In this document: piece after piece, positions 7,720 through 16,423 of the stretch | Layout: each line of letters opens with the position of its first letter | Numbering within the stretch: position 1 is the first letter of the stretch | Assembly (NCBI RefSeq): GCF_001278115.1 | Contig: NZ_LIYD01000005.1 | Location: 4,350,813 to 4,414,812, forward strand | DNA length: 64,000 nt | From: Flavobacterium akiainvivens | GTDB lineage: Bacteria; Bacteroidota; Bacteroidia; Flavobacteriales; Flavobacteriaceae | Direction: 5' to 3' | Program-made: the position numbers and the translations under genes | Notes under the pieces: model-generated | What the model saw: the letters and a program-made list of their open reading frames with translations, nothing else | What the model was told of the DNA's origin: nothing | Database searches by the model: none

Positions 7720-9909
7720 GAGGCCGTAATCGCGCAGGGTAGTAACAGGCTTGCTGTACCAAAAAGGTTCAAAATCGTCTAAACCTGCGGCTTCAAAGCT
7801 TTGTTTTGCCTGTGCAAAAGTTGTGGGCTTTTCGGCAAGGGCAAGCTTTTCAATAAATGATGTAAGCCACTGGCCTTCAGGTGCAGGGGTTTGAATTGTG
7901 AAACTTTCTTTTTTATCGTGAAATACAAGGGCTGCCATTTCAAACTGGCGGCCTTTTTTGTTTTTTGTAAAGTATGAAATAGCAGGGCTACTGCCTGTCC
8001 ATACCAGTTTAGCAGTGGGTTTTATGCCAAAGCCGTCATCTTCCTGAAGTACGTTGTAAATATAATCGTGCGGCACCTTTGTGCGGGGCACTTTAAACTC
8101 AAACCAGTCCTGCAACGGATAGTCAAAGCAAATGCCGTGCATATAGTTAAACAGCGATTTCTTTAAACCATAGCTAAATTTATCGTGGTTGGTGCCGGTA
8201 CTGTCGGTAAACATAATATCGTTATTGGCAAAGCTGCCTACAATATCGCTGTCTTTTACCACGCTGAATTTTTCGGGTTCAATACCTACGGGGCTGTGAG
8301 CTGTCATGGCAAACTGGTGCCAGAAACCGCTTTGCAGTATGCCGGTTTCAAACATCTGGCGCACCATTTCCAGCGAATCTATGGTTTCCTGCGCCGTTTG
8401 TGTTGGGAAACCATACATTAAATACGCATGTACCATAATGCCCGCCTGGGTAAAATTTCGGGTAACGCGGGCCACCTGTGCTACGGTAACGCCTTTCTGA
8501 ATCAGGTCGAGCAGGCGGTCGCTGGCCACTTCAAGTCCACCTGAAACCGCAATACACCCGCTGGCTTTTAGCAGGCGGCACAAATCAGCTGTAAAGCTTT
8601 TCTCGAAGCGAATGTTTGTCCACCAGGTTACGGCCAGGTTGCGGCGTAGTATTTCCAGGGCCACTTCGCGCATTAGCGCGGGTGGTGCGGCCTCATCTAC
8701 AAAATGGAAGCCGTTTTGCCCGGTTTGCGCCATGAGCTGTTCCATGCGGTCTACCAAAAGTTTGGCAGCCACAGGTTCGTATACGCGAATGTAGTCTAAC
8801 GAAATATCGCAAAACGTGCATTTACCCCAATAGCAGCCATGTGCCATGGTAAGTTTGTTCCAGCGGCCATCGCTCCACATACGGTGCATGGGGTTTACAA
8901 TTTCTATAACCGAAATGTAGTGGTCTAAAAGCAGGTCGCTGTAATCGGGCGTGCCCACATCGCTCTGTTTGTAATCGCGGCAGCCGGAGTTATCAATATA
9001 TTTTACTTCTCCGTCCTGAAGCGCAAAGGTGCGTTTCAGCTGGCTGATGTCGCGCCTGCCTTCAATATGTTCTATTAAACATTCAAGGGGGCTTTCGCCA
9101 TCATCGAGCGTAATAAAGTCGAAAAACTCCATTACACGGGTGTCGCTTAATGAACGCAGTTCGGTATTGGGAAAGCCACCGCCCATAGCTGTTTTAGCGT
9201 TAGGGAAGTGCTGCTTTATGTATTGCGCACTACGGAATGCTGCATATAAATTCCCCGGGAAGGGCACTGAAAAGCATACTAAATCAGGGTTGACGTCTGT
9301 CAGGCGGCTGTGTAGTATGCCAATTAAAATCTCATCAATATACGTAAACGGCTGTTGCAGGGCTTCGTACAGCTCATCAAAACTATTGGCCGAACGCCCC
9401 AGCCTTTCGGCGTAGCGGCTAAAGCCAAAGTGCGGGTCTATGCACTCTACAATCAGGTCGGAAATGTCTTCAAGGTACAGCGTGGCAAGGTGCTTGGCCT
9501 TATCCTGAACGCCCATACTGCCAAAAGCCCAGTCCAGCTCTTCAAGTTGAGCAAAACGCGAGGCTTCGGGCAAAAAATCTTCGCTACAAATAAGGTGCGC
9601 CAGCGTGGGGTTTTTGCCCTGAAGAAACAGCATAACGCTGTCAATCGTCTTTAGGTACTCGTTTTTAAGGGCGAGTATGCGCTGAGAGTTGGGGGTTGGG
9701 GGTTGGAGGTTGTTTGAAAGTTGTATGCGTGCAAACAAATCCTGTAATCCTGATTTAGAGAACAGCCTGAGTATTACCTCAATACCTAAATCGGCCTGCA
9801 CGGCGGCAATGCCTTTGGTATTAAGGAAACCCTTTATATAAGCCGTGGCCGGGTAGGGCGTGTTGAGCTGTGTAAAGGGCGGGGTTATCAGCAGGGCTTT
9901 GGTACTCAA
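7708..9909 (-). CDS. B12-binding-domain radical SAM protein
   Basis: A 733-residue protein. The N-terminal part (MSTKALLITPPFTQLNTPYP, then GFPNTELRSL and DDGESPLECL) has the features of a cobalamin-binding radical SAM enzyme. The SAM motif is C359-x4-C364-x2-C367 (GCYWGKCTFCD), one residue longer than the standard CX3CX2C. The start is TTG at 9909: the frame is closed by TAA 12 bases further upstream and no ATG lies near, and a TACTTTTG box sits 20 bases before it. About residues 66-76 (NNLQPPTPNSQ) are encoded by a G/T-rich repeat that also occurs between genes elsewhere in the window. The substrate is unknown. It is convergent with the Spy-like gene. Confidence 0.85.
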   Translation of the reverse strand: MSTKALLITPPFTQLNTPYPATAYIKGFLNTKGIAAVQADLGIEVILRLFSKSGLQDLFARIQLSNNLQPPTPNSQRILALKNEYLKTIDSVMLFLQGKNPTLAHLICSEDFLPEASRFAQLEELDWAFGSMGVQDKAKHLATLYLEDISDLIVECIDPHFGFSRYAERLGRSANSFDELYEALQQPFTYIDEILIGILHSRLTDVNPDLVCFSVPFPGNLYAAFRSAQYIKQHFPNAKTAMGGGFPNTELRSLSDTRVMEFFDFITLDDGESPLECLIEHIEGRRDISQLKRTFALQDGEVKYIDNSGCRDYKQSDVGTPDYSDLLLDHYISVIEIVNPMHRMWSDGRWNKLTMAHGCYWGKCTFCDISLDYIRVYEPVAAKLLVDRMEQLMAQTGQNGFHFVDEAAPPALMREVALEILRRNLAVTWWTNIRFEKSFTADLCRLLKASGCIAVSGGLEVASDRLLDLIQKGVTVAQVARVTRNFTQAGIMVHAYLMYGFPTQTAQETIDSLEMVRQMFETGILQSGFWHQFAMTAHSPVGIEPEKFSVVKDSDIVGSFANNDIMFTDSTGTNHDKFSYGLKKSLFNYMHGICFDYPLQDWFEFKVPRTKVPHDYIYNVLQEDDGFGIKPTAKLVWTGSSPAISYFTKNKKGRQFEMAALVFHDKKESFTIQTPAPEGQWLTSFIEKLALAEKPTTFAQAKQSFEAAGLDDFEPFWYSKPVTTLRDYGLLLV
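9682..9712. repeat. GTTGGG-type dispersed repeat inside a coding region
   Basis: The plus strand reads AGAGTTGGGGGTTGGGGGTT followed by GGAGGTTG. Related strings occur between genes at 17508-17577, 19292-19302 and 19389-19399. Here it is in frame within the radical SAM gene and encodes a Pro/Asn-rich loop. Confidence 0.5.
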
Positions 9910-9929
9910 AACTATAGATTTTTAGGGTG

Positions 9930-9937
9930 CAAAAGTA
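9930..9937 (-). promoter_or_regulatory. -7 box of the radical SAM gene
   Basis: On the minus strand TACTTTTG followed by CACCC, 20 bases before the TTG start. It supports that unusual start codon. Confidence 0.55.
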
Positions 9938-10035
9938 GTGATTATTATGGTTCAAAAGGTGTTAATGTTGTGAGGGGGAGATTGAGTATATTTACTAAAT
10001 CCAACCTTTTTGCTTTTTTAGGTATCTACAATACT

Positions 10036-10713
10036 ATGAGGTATTTAATTTACATATTGTTTTTATCGGGAAAAGCGTTTGCACAGCAGGATAGCGTTCA
10101 GGTTACAGTGCGTAATATTGAGGTACGGCCTAACGCTACTTTTTTGCAGACTATTCAAAACTCAATGCCCAACCATAATATTGTAAGTGGTGAATATCTC
10201 AATACCTATATGCTCTCCCAGGCTGATAAAGATTCAATCTATGCAGCGGCCTTTAGCAGTCAAGTGGTGCAGGATGCTATCAATAATAAGTTTAGTGGTA
10301 GGAGTAAATTGATTGAAAAAGGATATGAGTTGGAATTAATCAGCCTACTGAAAAACGATAGCATAAGTAATACAGATAAAAAGAACCTTCTTATTGAGCG
10401 CATACTTTCAGATTATGATTACAATAAAGAGAATAATATTAAATATCATGTTCCGTTTTGTGGTGATTATCCAAAAAATAAAAAATCAGCTATTACTTTC
10501 TTTAGATGCCGGACAATAACCGATTACTCTTATTGCGGTTATATTATTGATGGTGTAACTTATATAGCAGTGAGTTTAGAACATATGCAAAGATTGATAA
10601 ATAAACTGCGGTTAATTGAAATGGCAACTATTGATGTACAGCCTATAGACGAAGTTAAGATTATTACAACCCAGCCACGTGCAATGATTTTTATTACAAC
10701 CAAACCCAACTAA
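10036..10713 (+). CDS. Secreted protein of unknown function
   Basis: A 225-residue protein. The frame is open from 9970, but ATG at 10036 begins a signal peptide (MRYLIYILFLSGKAFAQ, cleavage before QD). The mature protein has no recognisable motif; it is mixed alpha/beta with two Cys (residues in FCGDYP and FRCRT, plus YCGY) that could form a disulfide in the periplasm. The last third includes repeated ITTQPR/ITTKPN endings. The DNA is more AT-rich than the flanking genes. It lies alone between the radical SAM gene and bshC, and its own promoter is not obvious. Confidence 0.6.
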   Translation: MRYLIYILFLSGKAFAQQDSVQVTVRNIEVRPNATFLQTIQNSMPNHNIVSGEYLNTYMLSQADKDSIYAAAFSSQVVQDAINNKFSGRSKLIEKGYELELISLLKNDSISNTDKKNLLIERILSDYDYNKENNIKYHVPFCGDYPKNKKSAITFFRCRTITDYSYCGYIIDGVTYIAVSLEHMQRLINKLRLIEMATIDVQPIDEVKIITTQPRAMIFITTKPN

Positions 10714-10733
10714 TCTAAAACCATCAATGTATT

Positions 10734-10741
10734 TATTTTTG
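10734..10741 (+). promoter_or_regulatory. -7 box of bshC
   Basis: TATTTTTG followed by CGTACC, 28 bases before the bshC ATG at 10770; fits TAnnTTTG. Confidence 0.5.
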
Positions 10742-10769
10742 CGTACCTTTACGGCAAAATAATATTCAA

Positions 10770-12359
10770 ATGCCAACCGACTGTATCAGCTTTCAGGATT
10801 CGGGATATTTTAGCCCGCTCATTGTAGATTACCTTAATCAACACCCTAACCTGAAAGACCTGTACCACCGGTTTCCCACCCTCCAAAATTTTAAGCTACA
10901 GGCACAGGAAAAGCAGCAAAACTACCCGGCACACCACCGCGCCGTTTTGGCTGATGCCCTAACCCAACAATACACCAGCCTTGAGCCGTACATTATTACA
11001 CAGCAAAATATTGAGCTGCTGCGTAAGGATAATACGTTTACTGTAGTAACCGGCCACCAGCTGAACCTGTTTACCGGGCCGCTGTATTTTTTGTATAAAA
11101 TTGTTTCGACAATAAACCTTGCCAAACAGCTTAAGATGGCTTACCCGGAATATAATTTTGTACCCGTGTACTGGATGGCTACCGAAGACCATGATTTTGA
11201 GGAGATAAACTACTTTAACTTCCGCGATAAGAAGATAAAATGGAACCGCGAAAGCAACGGCCCTGTAGGAAGACTTAATAACGACGGACTTGATGCAGTG
11301 CTAAATGCCTTTGCTACCGAGCTTGGCCCCGGCAACAATGCCAAATGGCTTACCGAACTGTTTGAAAATGCCTACTTAAAGCACAGCAACCTGGCTGATG
11401 CCACGCGCTACCTGGCGAACAAACTCTTTGGTAAGCACGGCCTTGTAATTGTAGATGGCGATGATATAGCCCTGAAAACCCTGTTTGCGCCTTATGTGCA
11501 GGAAGAGTTGTTAAGCCAGTCGTCTCACCAAAAGGTAGCCCAGGCTACTGAACTTTTAAAAGACTACAACATTCAGGTAAACCCCCGCGAAATTAACCTG
11601 TTCTACATAGAAGACACGCTTCGCGAGCGTATTGTTTTTGAAGGCGGTGTGTACCGTGTTAACAATACCGGTATTACCTTCACTAAAGACGAAATTATAG
11701 CTGAAGTTAAGGCCAACCCTGAGAAATTCAGCCCAAATGTGATTATGCGTCCGTTATACCAGGAGGTAATACTGCCCAACCTGTGCTATATAGGCGGGGG
11801 AGGGGAACTGGCTTACTGGCTGGAACTGAAGGCGTTTTTTGCCTATTCAGGCGTAACGTTCCCCATATTGCTGCTACGTAATTCGGTGCTTGTAGCTACC
11901 CAAAAACAGGCCGATAAGCTGGATAAGCTGGGCTTGTCGTGGGCGGATGTGTTTAAAAAACAACCCGACCTGCTGAATAATAAAGTACAGGAGTTATCGG
12001 AATTTAAGCTGGATTTTACCGAACAGAAGCAGTTCCTTACCGCGCAGTTTGAAAAGTTGGCTGCTATGGCAGAGAAGACCGACAGCACATTTACAGGCGC
12101 TGTAAAGGCCCAAGAACTGAAACAGCTGAAAGGATTGGGTAACCTTGAAAAACGCCTGCTGAAGGCCGAAAAACGCCACCATACCGATTCCCTTGCCCGT
12201 ATTGCTGCATTGCAAAACGAGCTTTTCCCTAACCACAGCCTGCAGGAGCGCAGGGATAATTTTTCGGCGTTATATCTTGAATATGATGGTAAGTTAATTG
12301 ACGCATTGTTTGCAAATCAAAAACCACTGGAGCAGGAATTTAATGTGGTGGTTTTGTAG
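10770..12359 (+). CDS. bshC: Putative cysteine ligase BshC (bacillithiol synthesis)
   Basis: A 529-residue protein. It begins with the family-typical FQDSGYFSPLIVDYL and contains VTGHQLNLFTGPLYFLYKI and FVPVYWMATEDHDFEEIN, which are hallmark segments of BshC, the enzyme proposed to add Cys to glucosaminyl-malate in the last step of bacillithiol synthesis. The Rossmann-like core is followed by a coiled coil near residues 400-480 (long Lys/Glu/Leu stretch around KAQELKQLKGLGNLEKRLLKAEKRH). Length agrees with the family. bshA and bshB are not in this window. The cell therefore probably uses bacillithiol as its low-molecular-weight thiol. Confidence 0.92.
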   Translation: MPTDCISFQDSGYFSPLIVDYLNQHPNLKDLYHRFPTLQNFKLQAQEKQQNYPAHHRAVLADALTQQYTSLEPYIITQQNIELLRKDNTFTVVTGHQLNLFTGPLYFLYKIVSTINLAKQLKMAYPEYNFVPVYWMATEDHDFEEINYFNFRDKKIKWNRESNGPVGRLNNDGLDAVLNAFATELGPGNNAKWLTELFENAYLKHSNLADATRYLANKLFGKHGLVIVDGDDIALKTLFAPYVQEELLSQSSHQKVAQATELLKDYNIQVNPREINLFYIEDTLRERIVFEGGVYRVNNTGITFTKDEIIAEVKANPEKFSPNVIMRPLYQEVILPNLCYIGGGGELAYWLELKAFFAYSGVTFPILLLRNSVLVATQKQADKLDKLGLSWADVFKKQPDLLNNKVQELSEFKLDFTEQKQFLTAQFEKLAAMAEKTDSTFTGAVKAQELKQLKGLGNLEKRLLKAEKRHHTDSLARIAALQNELFPNHSLQERRDNFSALYLEYDGKLIDALFANQKPLEQEFNVVVL

Positions 12360-12371
12360 TGTAACAGACGT

Positions 12372-12469
12372 TCTGTCGTTTTGAGGGCAGCGGAGTCGAA
12401 AAATCTCGTGATATTATGAGAATTTATTGAGATTCCTCCACTCCGCTGCGCTTCGGTCGAAATGACAAA
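12372..12469. repeat. Imperfect palindromic repeat element
   Basis: Two arms of about 35-40 bases face each other. The right arm, read on the minus strand, begins GTCATTTCGACCGAAGCGCA and continues GCGGAGTGGAGGAATCTC; the left arm on the plus strand reads GTCGTTTTGAGGGCAGCGGA and continues GTCGAAAAATCTC. From memory, strings of this type are frequent between genes in Flavobacterium genomes. It lies between the bshC stop and a bidirectional terminator. Confidence 0.6.
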
Positions 12470-12480
12470 CGGCACTCAAT

Positions 12481-12510
12481 AAAAAAGCGCATCGATTGAT
12501 GCGCTTTTTT
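12481..12510. terminator. Bidirectional terminator between bshC and the minus-strand genes
   Basis: A perfect 13-bp stem (AAAAAAGCGCATC with its complement, loop GATT) has A and T runs on the two sides, so it can stop transcription from bshC on the plus strand and from the small frame at 12527 on the minus strand. Confidence 0.85.
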
Positions 12511-12526
12511 ATTGATATACTTGCGT

Positions 12527-12766
12527 TTATTTTTTCAGAACTTCATCAGCCATTCTTTCAGCTTCATCAATAGTGTAATATTTCAACAAACCTGAATCAC
12601 TAAGCCTCAAGATTTCTTCAAGCTCAGCTTTATCCTTTTGATATTGGTCTGAAAATTTCACGCTGTAAATAAATTATTCCTCAAAGCCCACGTGCTCAAC
12701 GTCGTGCACAAAAAGTTGCTTAATGTCTTCAGTCAGTTCAATTAGGTCGTTGGTTACAATGCTCAT
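12527..12766 (-). pseudogene. Tiny gene split by an in-frame stop, or two very short genes
   Basis: On the minus strand ATG at 12766 opens 30 codons (MSIVTNDLIELTEDIKQLFV...GFEE) ending in TAA at 12674-12676. Twelve bases later, in the same frame, GTG at 12661 opens 44 codons (MKFSDQYQKDKAELEEILRL...ADEVLKK) ending at 12527. The two parts together would be a protein of about 79 residues with a charged, helical character resembling small antitoxins. Since both parts share one frame, a nonsense mutation in a single gene is likely; two translationally coupled mini-genes are possible. It lies between dnaB, on the same strand upstream, and the terminator at 12481. Confidence 0.45.
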
Positions 12767-12812
12767 AGTGGTGTGGGTATATTAAGTTATAAATCAGTTT
12801 CAAAATTGTTTT

Positions 12813-14357
12813 TTAGAACGGTACATCATCATCGCCCGGTCCGGGGCCGTTCATGTTGCTGCCAAAGGCATCGTTAGCACTTGGCAGGTTTTTGGTTAAA
12901 AAGTCGTTGGCACTGTTCATGCTCGAAGGCAGTTCGTCAAACGGCGACCCAAAGTCGTCAAGGTTGTCAAATTTACCCAGTGAGCCTATGAATTTCAGCC
13001 TGATGTTGTCCAAGCCACCGTTACGGTGCTTGGCCACAATAAATTCGGCCTGGCCAGCTGTTGGGCTTTGCTCTTCATCATCCCACTCTTCAATCTTGTA
13101 GTATTCAGGTCGGTAAATGAACGATACGATATCCGCATCCTGTTCAATCGCACCTGATTCCCTAAGGTCAGACAGTAGCGGGCGCTTGCTGCTGCCACGG
13201 GTTTCTACCGCACGCGATAGCTGTGATAGTGCAATAACCGGCACGTTAAGTTCCTTTGCAAGTGCCTTAAGGTTTCGCGAAATGGTAGAGATTTCCTGTT
13301 CGCGGTTACCGCCGTTTTTGCCACTGCCACCGGCTGTCATAAGCTGAAGGTAGTCAATTATAATCATCCTGATGCCGTATTGCGAAGACAAACGCCTTGC
13401 CTTGGCACGAAGGTCAAATATAGAAAGCGATGGTGTGTCGTCTATATAAAGCGGGGCTTTTTCAAGGTCTTTTACCTTGATGCTCAGCTGTTCCCATTCG
13501 TGTTTTTCAAGTTTACCGGTACGCAGCTTTTCTGATGACAGCCCGGTTTCGCTTGATATCAAACGGGTAATAAGCTGTACGGATGACATCTCTAGAGAGA
13601 ATACCGCTACGCCATGCCCGTAGGTAATGGCAATATTACGCGCCATTGAAAGTACAAACGCTGTTTTACCCATACCTGGCCTCGCCGCTATAATGATAAG
13701 GTCGCTTGGCTGCCAGCCGGATGTAAGCTTGTCAAGGTCATGAAACCCGGTTGCAACACCACTTAGGCCTTCTTTACCGGCAATTTCCTCAATGCGCTTC
13801 TTGGCTTGTATAACAAGGCTCTGTGCGGTTTCAGAACTACGTTTAATGTTGCCTTGGGTTACTTCGTATAATTTCGATTCAGCTTTATCGAGCAGGTCAA
13901 ATACATCAGTAGTTTCATCATAGGCCTCTTCTGCAATTTCAGAAGAGATGCGTATAAGGCTGCGCTGTATATACTTTTGCAGGATAATACGTGAGTGGAA
14001 CTCAATGTGTGCCGAAGACGATATTTTTTGCGTAAGCTGTATCAGGTAGAAATCGCCACCGGCCAACTCCAGCTTGGCATTCTTTTTAAGCTGCGCTGAA
14101 ACCGTTAAAAGGTCAATGGGCTGGGTATCGTTAAAAAGCTGTACAATGGCCTCATAAATGTGTTTGTGCCCGTCTTTATAAAAGGCATCGGGCTGCAGGA
14201 TGTCTATCACTTCATCCACACCCTTCTTATCTATCATCATGGCGCCCAGTACTGCCTCTTCCAGGTCGAGCGCCTGCGGGGGCAGCTTACCTTTCTCAAG
14301 GTTGATTATGGTCGCTTTATCTACGCGAACGGGGTTTATGTTCCTGATATTTTCCAT
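12813..14357 (-). CDS. dnaB: Replicative DNA helicase DnaB
   Basis: A 514-residue hexameric helicase that unwinds DNA at the replication fork. The N-terminal domain (PPQALDLEEAVLGAMMIDKKGVDEVIDIL) binds primase; the RecA-like domain has Walker A ARPGMGKTAF at about residues 220-230, Walker B MIIIDYLQLM, and the ALSQLSRAVE motif. The C-terminal 40 residues are acidic, Asn- and Pro-rich and disordered (ending DDDVPF). No intein is present. ATG at 14357 is chosen; a near-consensus -7 box TACATTAG lies only 4 bases upstream (14362-14369). Confidence 0.96.
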   Translation of the reverse strand: MENIRNINPVRVDKATIINLEKGKLPPQALDLEEAVLGAMMIDKKGVDEVIDILQPDAFYKDGHKHIYEAIVQLFNDTQPIDLLTVSAQLKKNAKLELAGGDFYLIQLTQKISSSAHIEFHSRIILQKYIQRSLIRISSEIAEEAYDETTDVFDLLDKAESKLYEVTQGNIKRSSETAQSLVIQAKKRIEEIAGKEGLSGVATGFHDLDKLTSGWQPSDLIIIAARPGMGKTAFVLSMARNIAITYGHGVAVFSLEMSSVQLITRLISSETGLSSEKLRTGKLEKHEWEQLSIKVKDLEKAPLYIDDTPSLSIFDLRAKARRLSSQYGIRMIIIDYLQLMTAGGSGKNGGNREQEISTISRNLKALAKELNVPVIALSQLSRAVETRGSSKRPLLSDLRESGAIEQDADIVSFIYRPEYYKIEEWDDEEQSPTAGQAEFIVAKHRNGGLDNIRLKFIGSLGKFDNLDDFGSPFDELPSSMNSANDFLTKNLPSANDAFGSNMNGPGPGDDDVPF

Positions 14358-14361
14358 ATCG

Positions 14362-14369
14362 CTAATGTA
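14362..14369 (-). promoter_or_regulatory. Possible -7 box of dnaB next to the start codon
   Basis: On the minus strand TACATTAG, one mismatch to TAnnTTTG, is followed by four bases and the dnaB ATG. If used, the mRNA would have no leader. Confidence 0.3.
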
Positions 14370-14446
14370 CTTTAATTTGGCTTTTTTTGGCTTAACGTTT
14401 TGTTAATATAAGGCTGTTGAAAACTTTTGGTTTATTGTTGAAAACC

Positions 14447-14479
14447 CAAAAAAAATCCGAAGCAGCAAGGGCTCCGGAT
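14447..14479 (-). terminator. Rho-independent terminator of accA
   Basis: On the minus strand a 9-bp stem (ATCCGGAGC with GCTTCGGAT, one G-U pair, 7-base loop) is followed by eight T, 31 bases past the accA stop. Confidence 0.8.
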
Positions 14480-14509
14480 GATTTTAGCTTTTATATGAGC
14501 AGGTGTTAA

Positions 14510-15463
14510 TTATTCCTTAAACTCGCCCATTTTACTGTACTTATCCATCCTTTGCGCCACAAGTTCGGCTGTTGATAAGTCTTTCAGCTCATTATATGCT
14601 TTCATAATATACTCTTCAACGCTTTTAAAAGTGGTTTCCCTGTCATAGTGGGCGCCTCCAAGCGGTTCAGGTATAATATCGTCTATCAGTTTTTGTTTTT
14701 TCATGTCAAAGCTGGTAAGCTTAAGTGCCTCTGCGGCCTGCTCTTTATATTCCCAGCTCCTCCATAATATAGAAGAACATGATTCCGGCGATATAACCGA
14801 GTACCATGTGTTTTCCAGCATGTATACCCTGTCTCCAACGCCTATGCCCAGTGCACCACCCGATGCTCCTTCGCCTACAATAACGGTAATGATAGGGGTT
14901 TTAAGGCGGCACATTTCAAAAATATTGCGTGCAATAGCTTCGCCCTGCCCACGCTCCTCAGCCTCAAGGCCTGGGTAAGCGCCCGGGGTATCTACAAGGG
15001 TTACTACAGGAATGCCAAATTTCTCTGCCATTTTCATAAGCCTAAGCGCTTTGCGGTACCCTTCAGGGTTAGCCATACCAAAGTTGCGGTACTGCCTTGT
15101 TTTAGTATTAAAGCCTTTTTGCTGGCCAATAATCATAAAACTCTGGCCGCCTATTTTGGCAAGCCCGCCCACCATTGCCTTGTCGTCTTTAAAGGCGCGG
15201 TCGCCAAAAAGTTCAAGGAAGGTATTGCCCGTTAGCGCACGGATGTGATCCATGGTGTATGGGCGGCTTGGGTGGCGCGACAGCTGCACCCTTTGCCATG
15301 CGGTAAGGTTTTTATATATACTTTTCTTAGTATCGATAAGCTTTTTCTCTATTTGCTTGCAGGTTTCGGTAACGTCTACGTTGCTCTCCTGGCCTATGAT
15401 GGTGCATTTGTCCAGCTGCTCTTCAAGTTCCTTGATGGGAAGCTCAAAATCTAAGTACTCCAT
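14510..15463 (-). CDS. accA: Acetyl-CoA carboxylase carboxyltransferase subunit alpha
   Basis: A 317-residue protein. With AccD it transfers the carboxyl group from carboxybiotin to acetyl-CoA, making malonyl-CoA for fatty acid synthesis. Family segments are clear: the N-terminal coiled part (LDFELPIKELEEQLDKC), WQRVQLSRHPSRPYTMDHI, the crotonase-fold core with IPVVTLVDTPGAYPGLEAEERGQ, and the oxyanion region GEGASGGALGIGVGDRVYMLENTWYSVISPE. Length is standard. It has a good -7 box at 15494-15501 and its own terminator, so it appears monocistronic. Confidence 0.96.
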   Translation of the reverse strand: MEYLDFELPIKELEEQLDKCTIIGQESNVDVTETCKQIEKKLIDTKKSIYKNLTAWQRVQLSRHPSRPYTMDHIRALTGNTFLELFGDRAFKDDKAMVGGLAKIGGQSFMIIGQQKGFNTKTRQYRNFGMANPEGYRKALRLMKMAEKFGIPVVTLVDTPGAYPGLEAEERGQGEAIARNIFEMCRLKTPIITVIVGEGASGGALGIGVGDRVYMLENTWYSVISPESCSSILWRSWEYKEQAAEALKLTSFDMKKQKLIDDIIPEPLGGAHYDRETTFKSVEEYIMKAYNELKDLSTAELVAQRMDKYSKMGEFKE

Positions 15464-15493
15464 AGTAAAGGCTTTTATTTTTGGTTAAAGGGG

Positions 15494-15501
15494 CAAAGAT
15501 A
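15494..15501 (-). promoter_or_regulatory. -7 box of accA
   Basis: TATCTTTG on the minus strand followed by CCCC, 30 bases before the accA ATG. Confidence 0.6.
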
Positions 15502-15538
15502 AAGATTTCTGTGTGAACATACCACACGCACCCGTCAA

Positions 15539-16423
15539 TTAGTTGCCGTTTTGGGTGCGGTTTTTCAGTACGCCGTTGAGTATCACGGTGCTGAGGATTA
15601 TTGCTGCGCCCAGGTAGAACGTCCAGCCCATTTTTTCGGAGTCTTTAAAGGCCCACAGTGCAAGAATAATCCCATAAACAGGTTCAAGATTTATGGTGAG
15701 CATCATGGTGTAAGGGGTTACGGTTTTCATGACCTTTACGGCGGCTATCTGGGCATAGGCCGTGCATATAGATGCCAGTATAAACAGCCACAGCCAGTCT
15801 GAACCCGAAATGGTAAAGAAGCTACCGTTAAACTGCCCTGTAAACAGCAGGTAGAGCGAAAAGAAAAAGATACCGCCCAGCAACTCATATATAGATATGG
15901 CAACCGGGTTGTGCTCTTTGGCAAACTTGCCGTTTATGATGGCAAAAATTGTAGACAGCAGTGCCGAAAGCAATGCCGTGAGCATGCCCCACATATAACT
16001 GCCGTGTGAATTGAATATTATACACAAACCCGCTATAACCAAAAGGCCAAAGAATACCTCATACAGTATAATTTTGCGGCCGTAGAGCAGGGGCTCTAAT
16101 AATGATGCAAAAAACGCCCCCGTGCTAAGGCATGCCAGGGTAATGGATATGTTGCTGATTTTTATAGCGTGGTAAAACGTGAGCCAGTGCAGCGCTATAA
16201 TAAGCCCGGCAATAACAAACTGAAAGAGTGTTTTGCCCGATACTTTTAAAGGTGTTTTTACAATAAAGGCATATATAAACATTATAGCTACTGCAATACT
16301 CATGCGGTACCACACAAGGGGCATGGCGGGCAGGCTAATTTTTTTGCCAATAACTGCGGTAAAGCCCCACACAAAAACTATTAGGTGCAGGTGCAGGTAG
16401 TTTTTAAGCCTATCTCCTTGCAT
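15539..16423 (-). CDS. EamA-family (DMT) transporter
   Basis: A 294-residue integral membrane protein with ten hydrophobic segments in two similar halves, as in the drug/metabolite transporter superfamily (EamA repeats; first half from about residue 10 to 140, second from about 150 to 285). Family traits seen are LIVFVWGFTAVIGKKI at the start and NLEPVYGIILALWAFKDSE in the ninth helix region. The substrate cannot be told from sequence. The start overlaps the end of the upstream permease gene by 14 bases, so the two are co-translated. It is the last gene of the tgt-permease-eamA unit. Confidence 0.85.
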   Translation of the reverse strand: MQGDRLKNYLHLHLIVFVWGFTAVIGKKISLPAMPLVWYRMSIAVAIMFIYAFIVKTPLKVSGKTLFQFVIAGLIIALHWLTFYHAIKISNISITLACLSTGAFFASLLEPLLYGRKIILYEVFFGLLVIAGLCIIFNSHGSYMWGMLTALLSALLSTIFAIINGKFAKEHNPVAISIYELLGGIFFFSLYLLFTGQFNGSFFTISGSDWLWLFILASICTAYAQIAAVKVMKTVTPYTMMLTINLEPVYGIILALWAFKDSEKMGWTFYLGAAIILSTVILNGVLKNRTQNGN

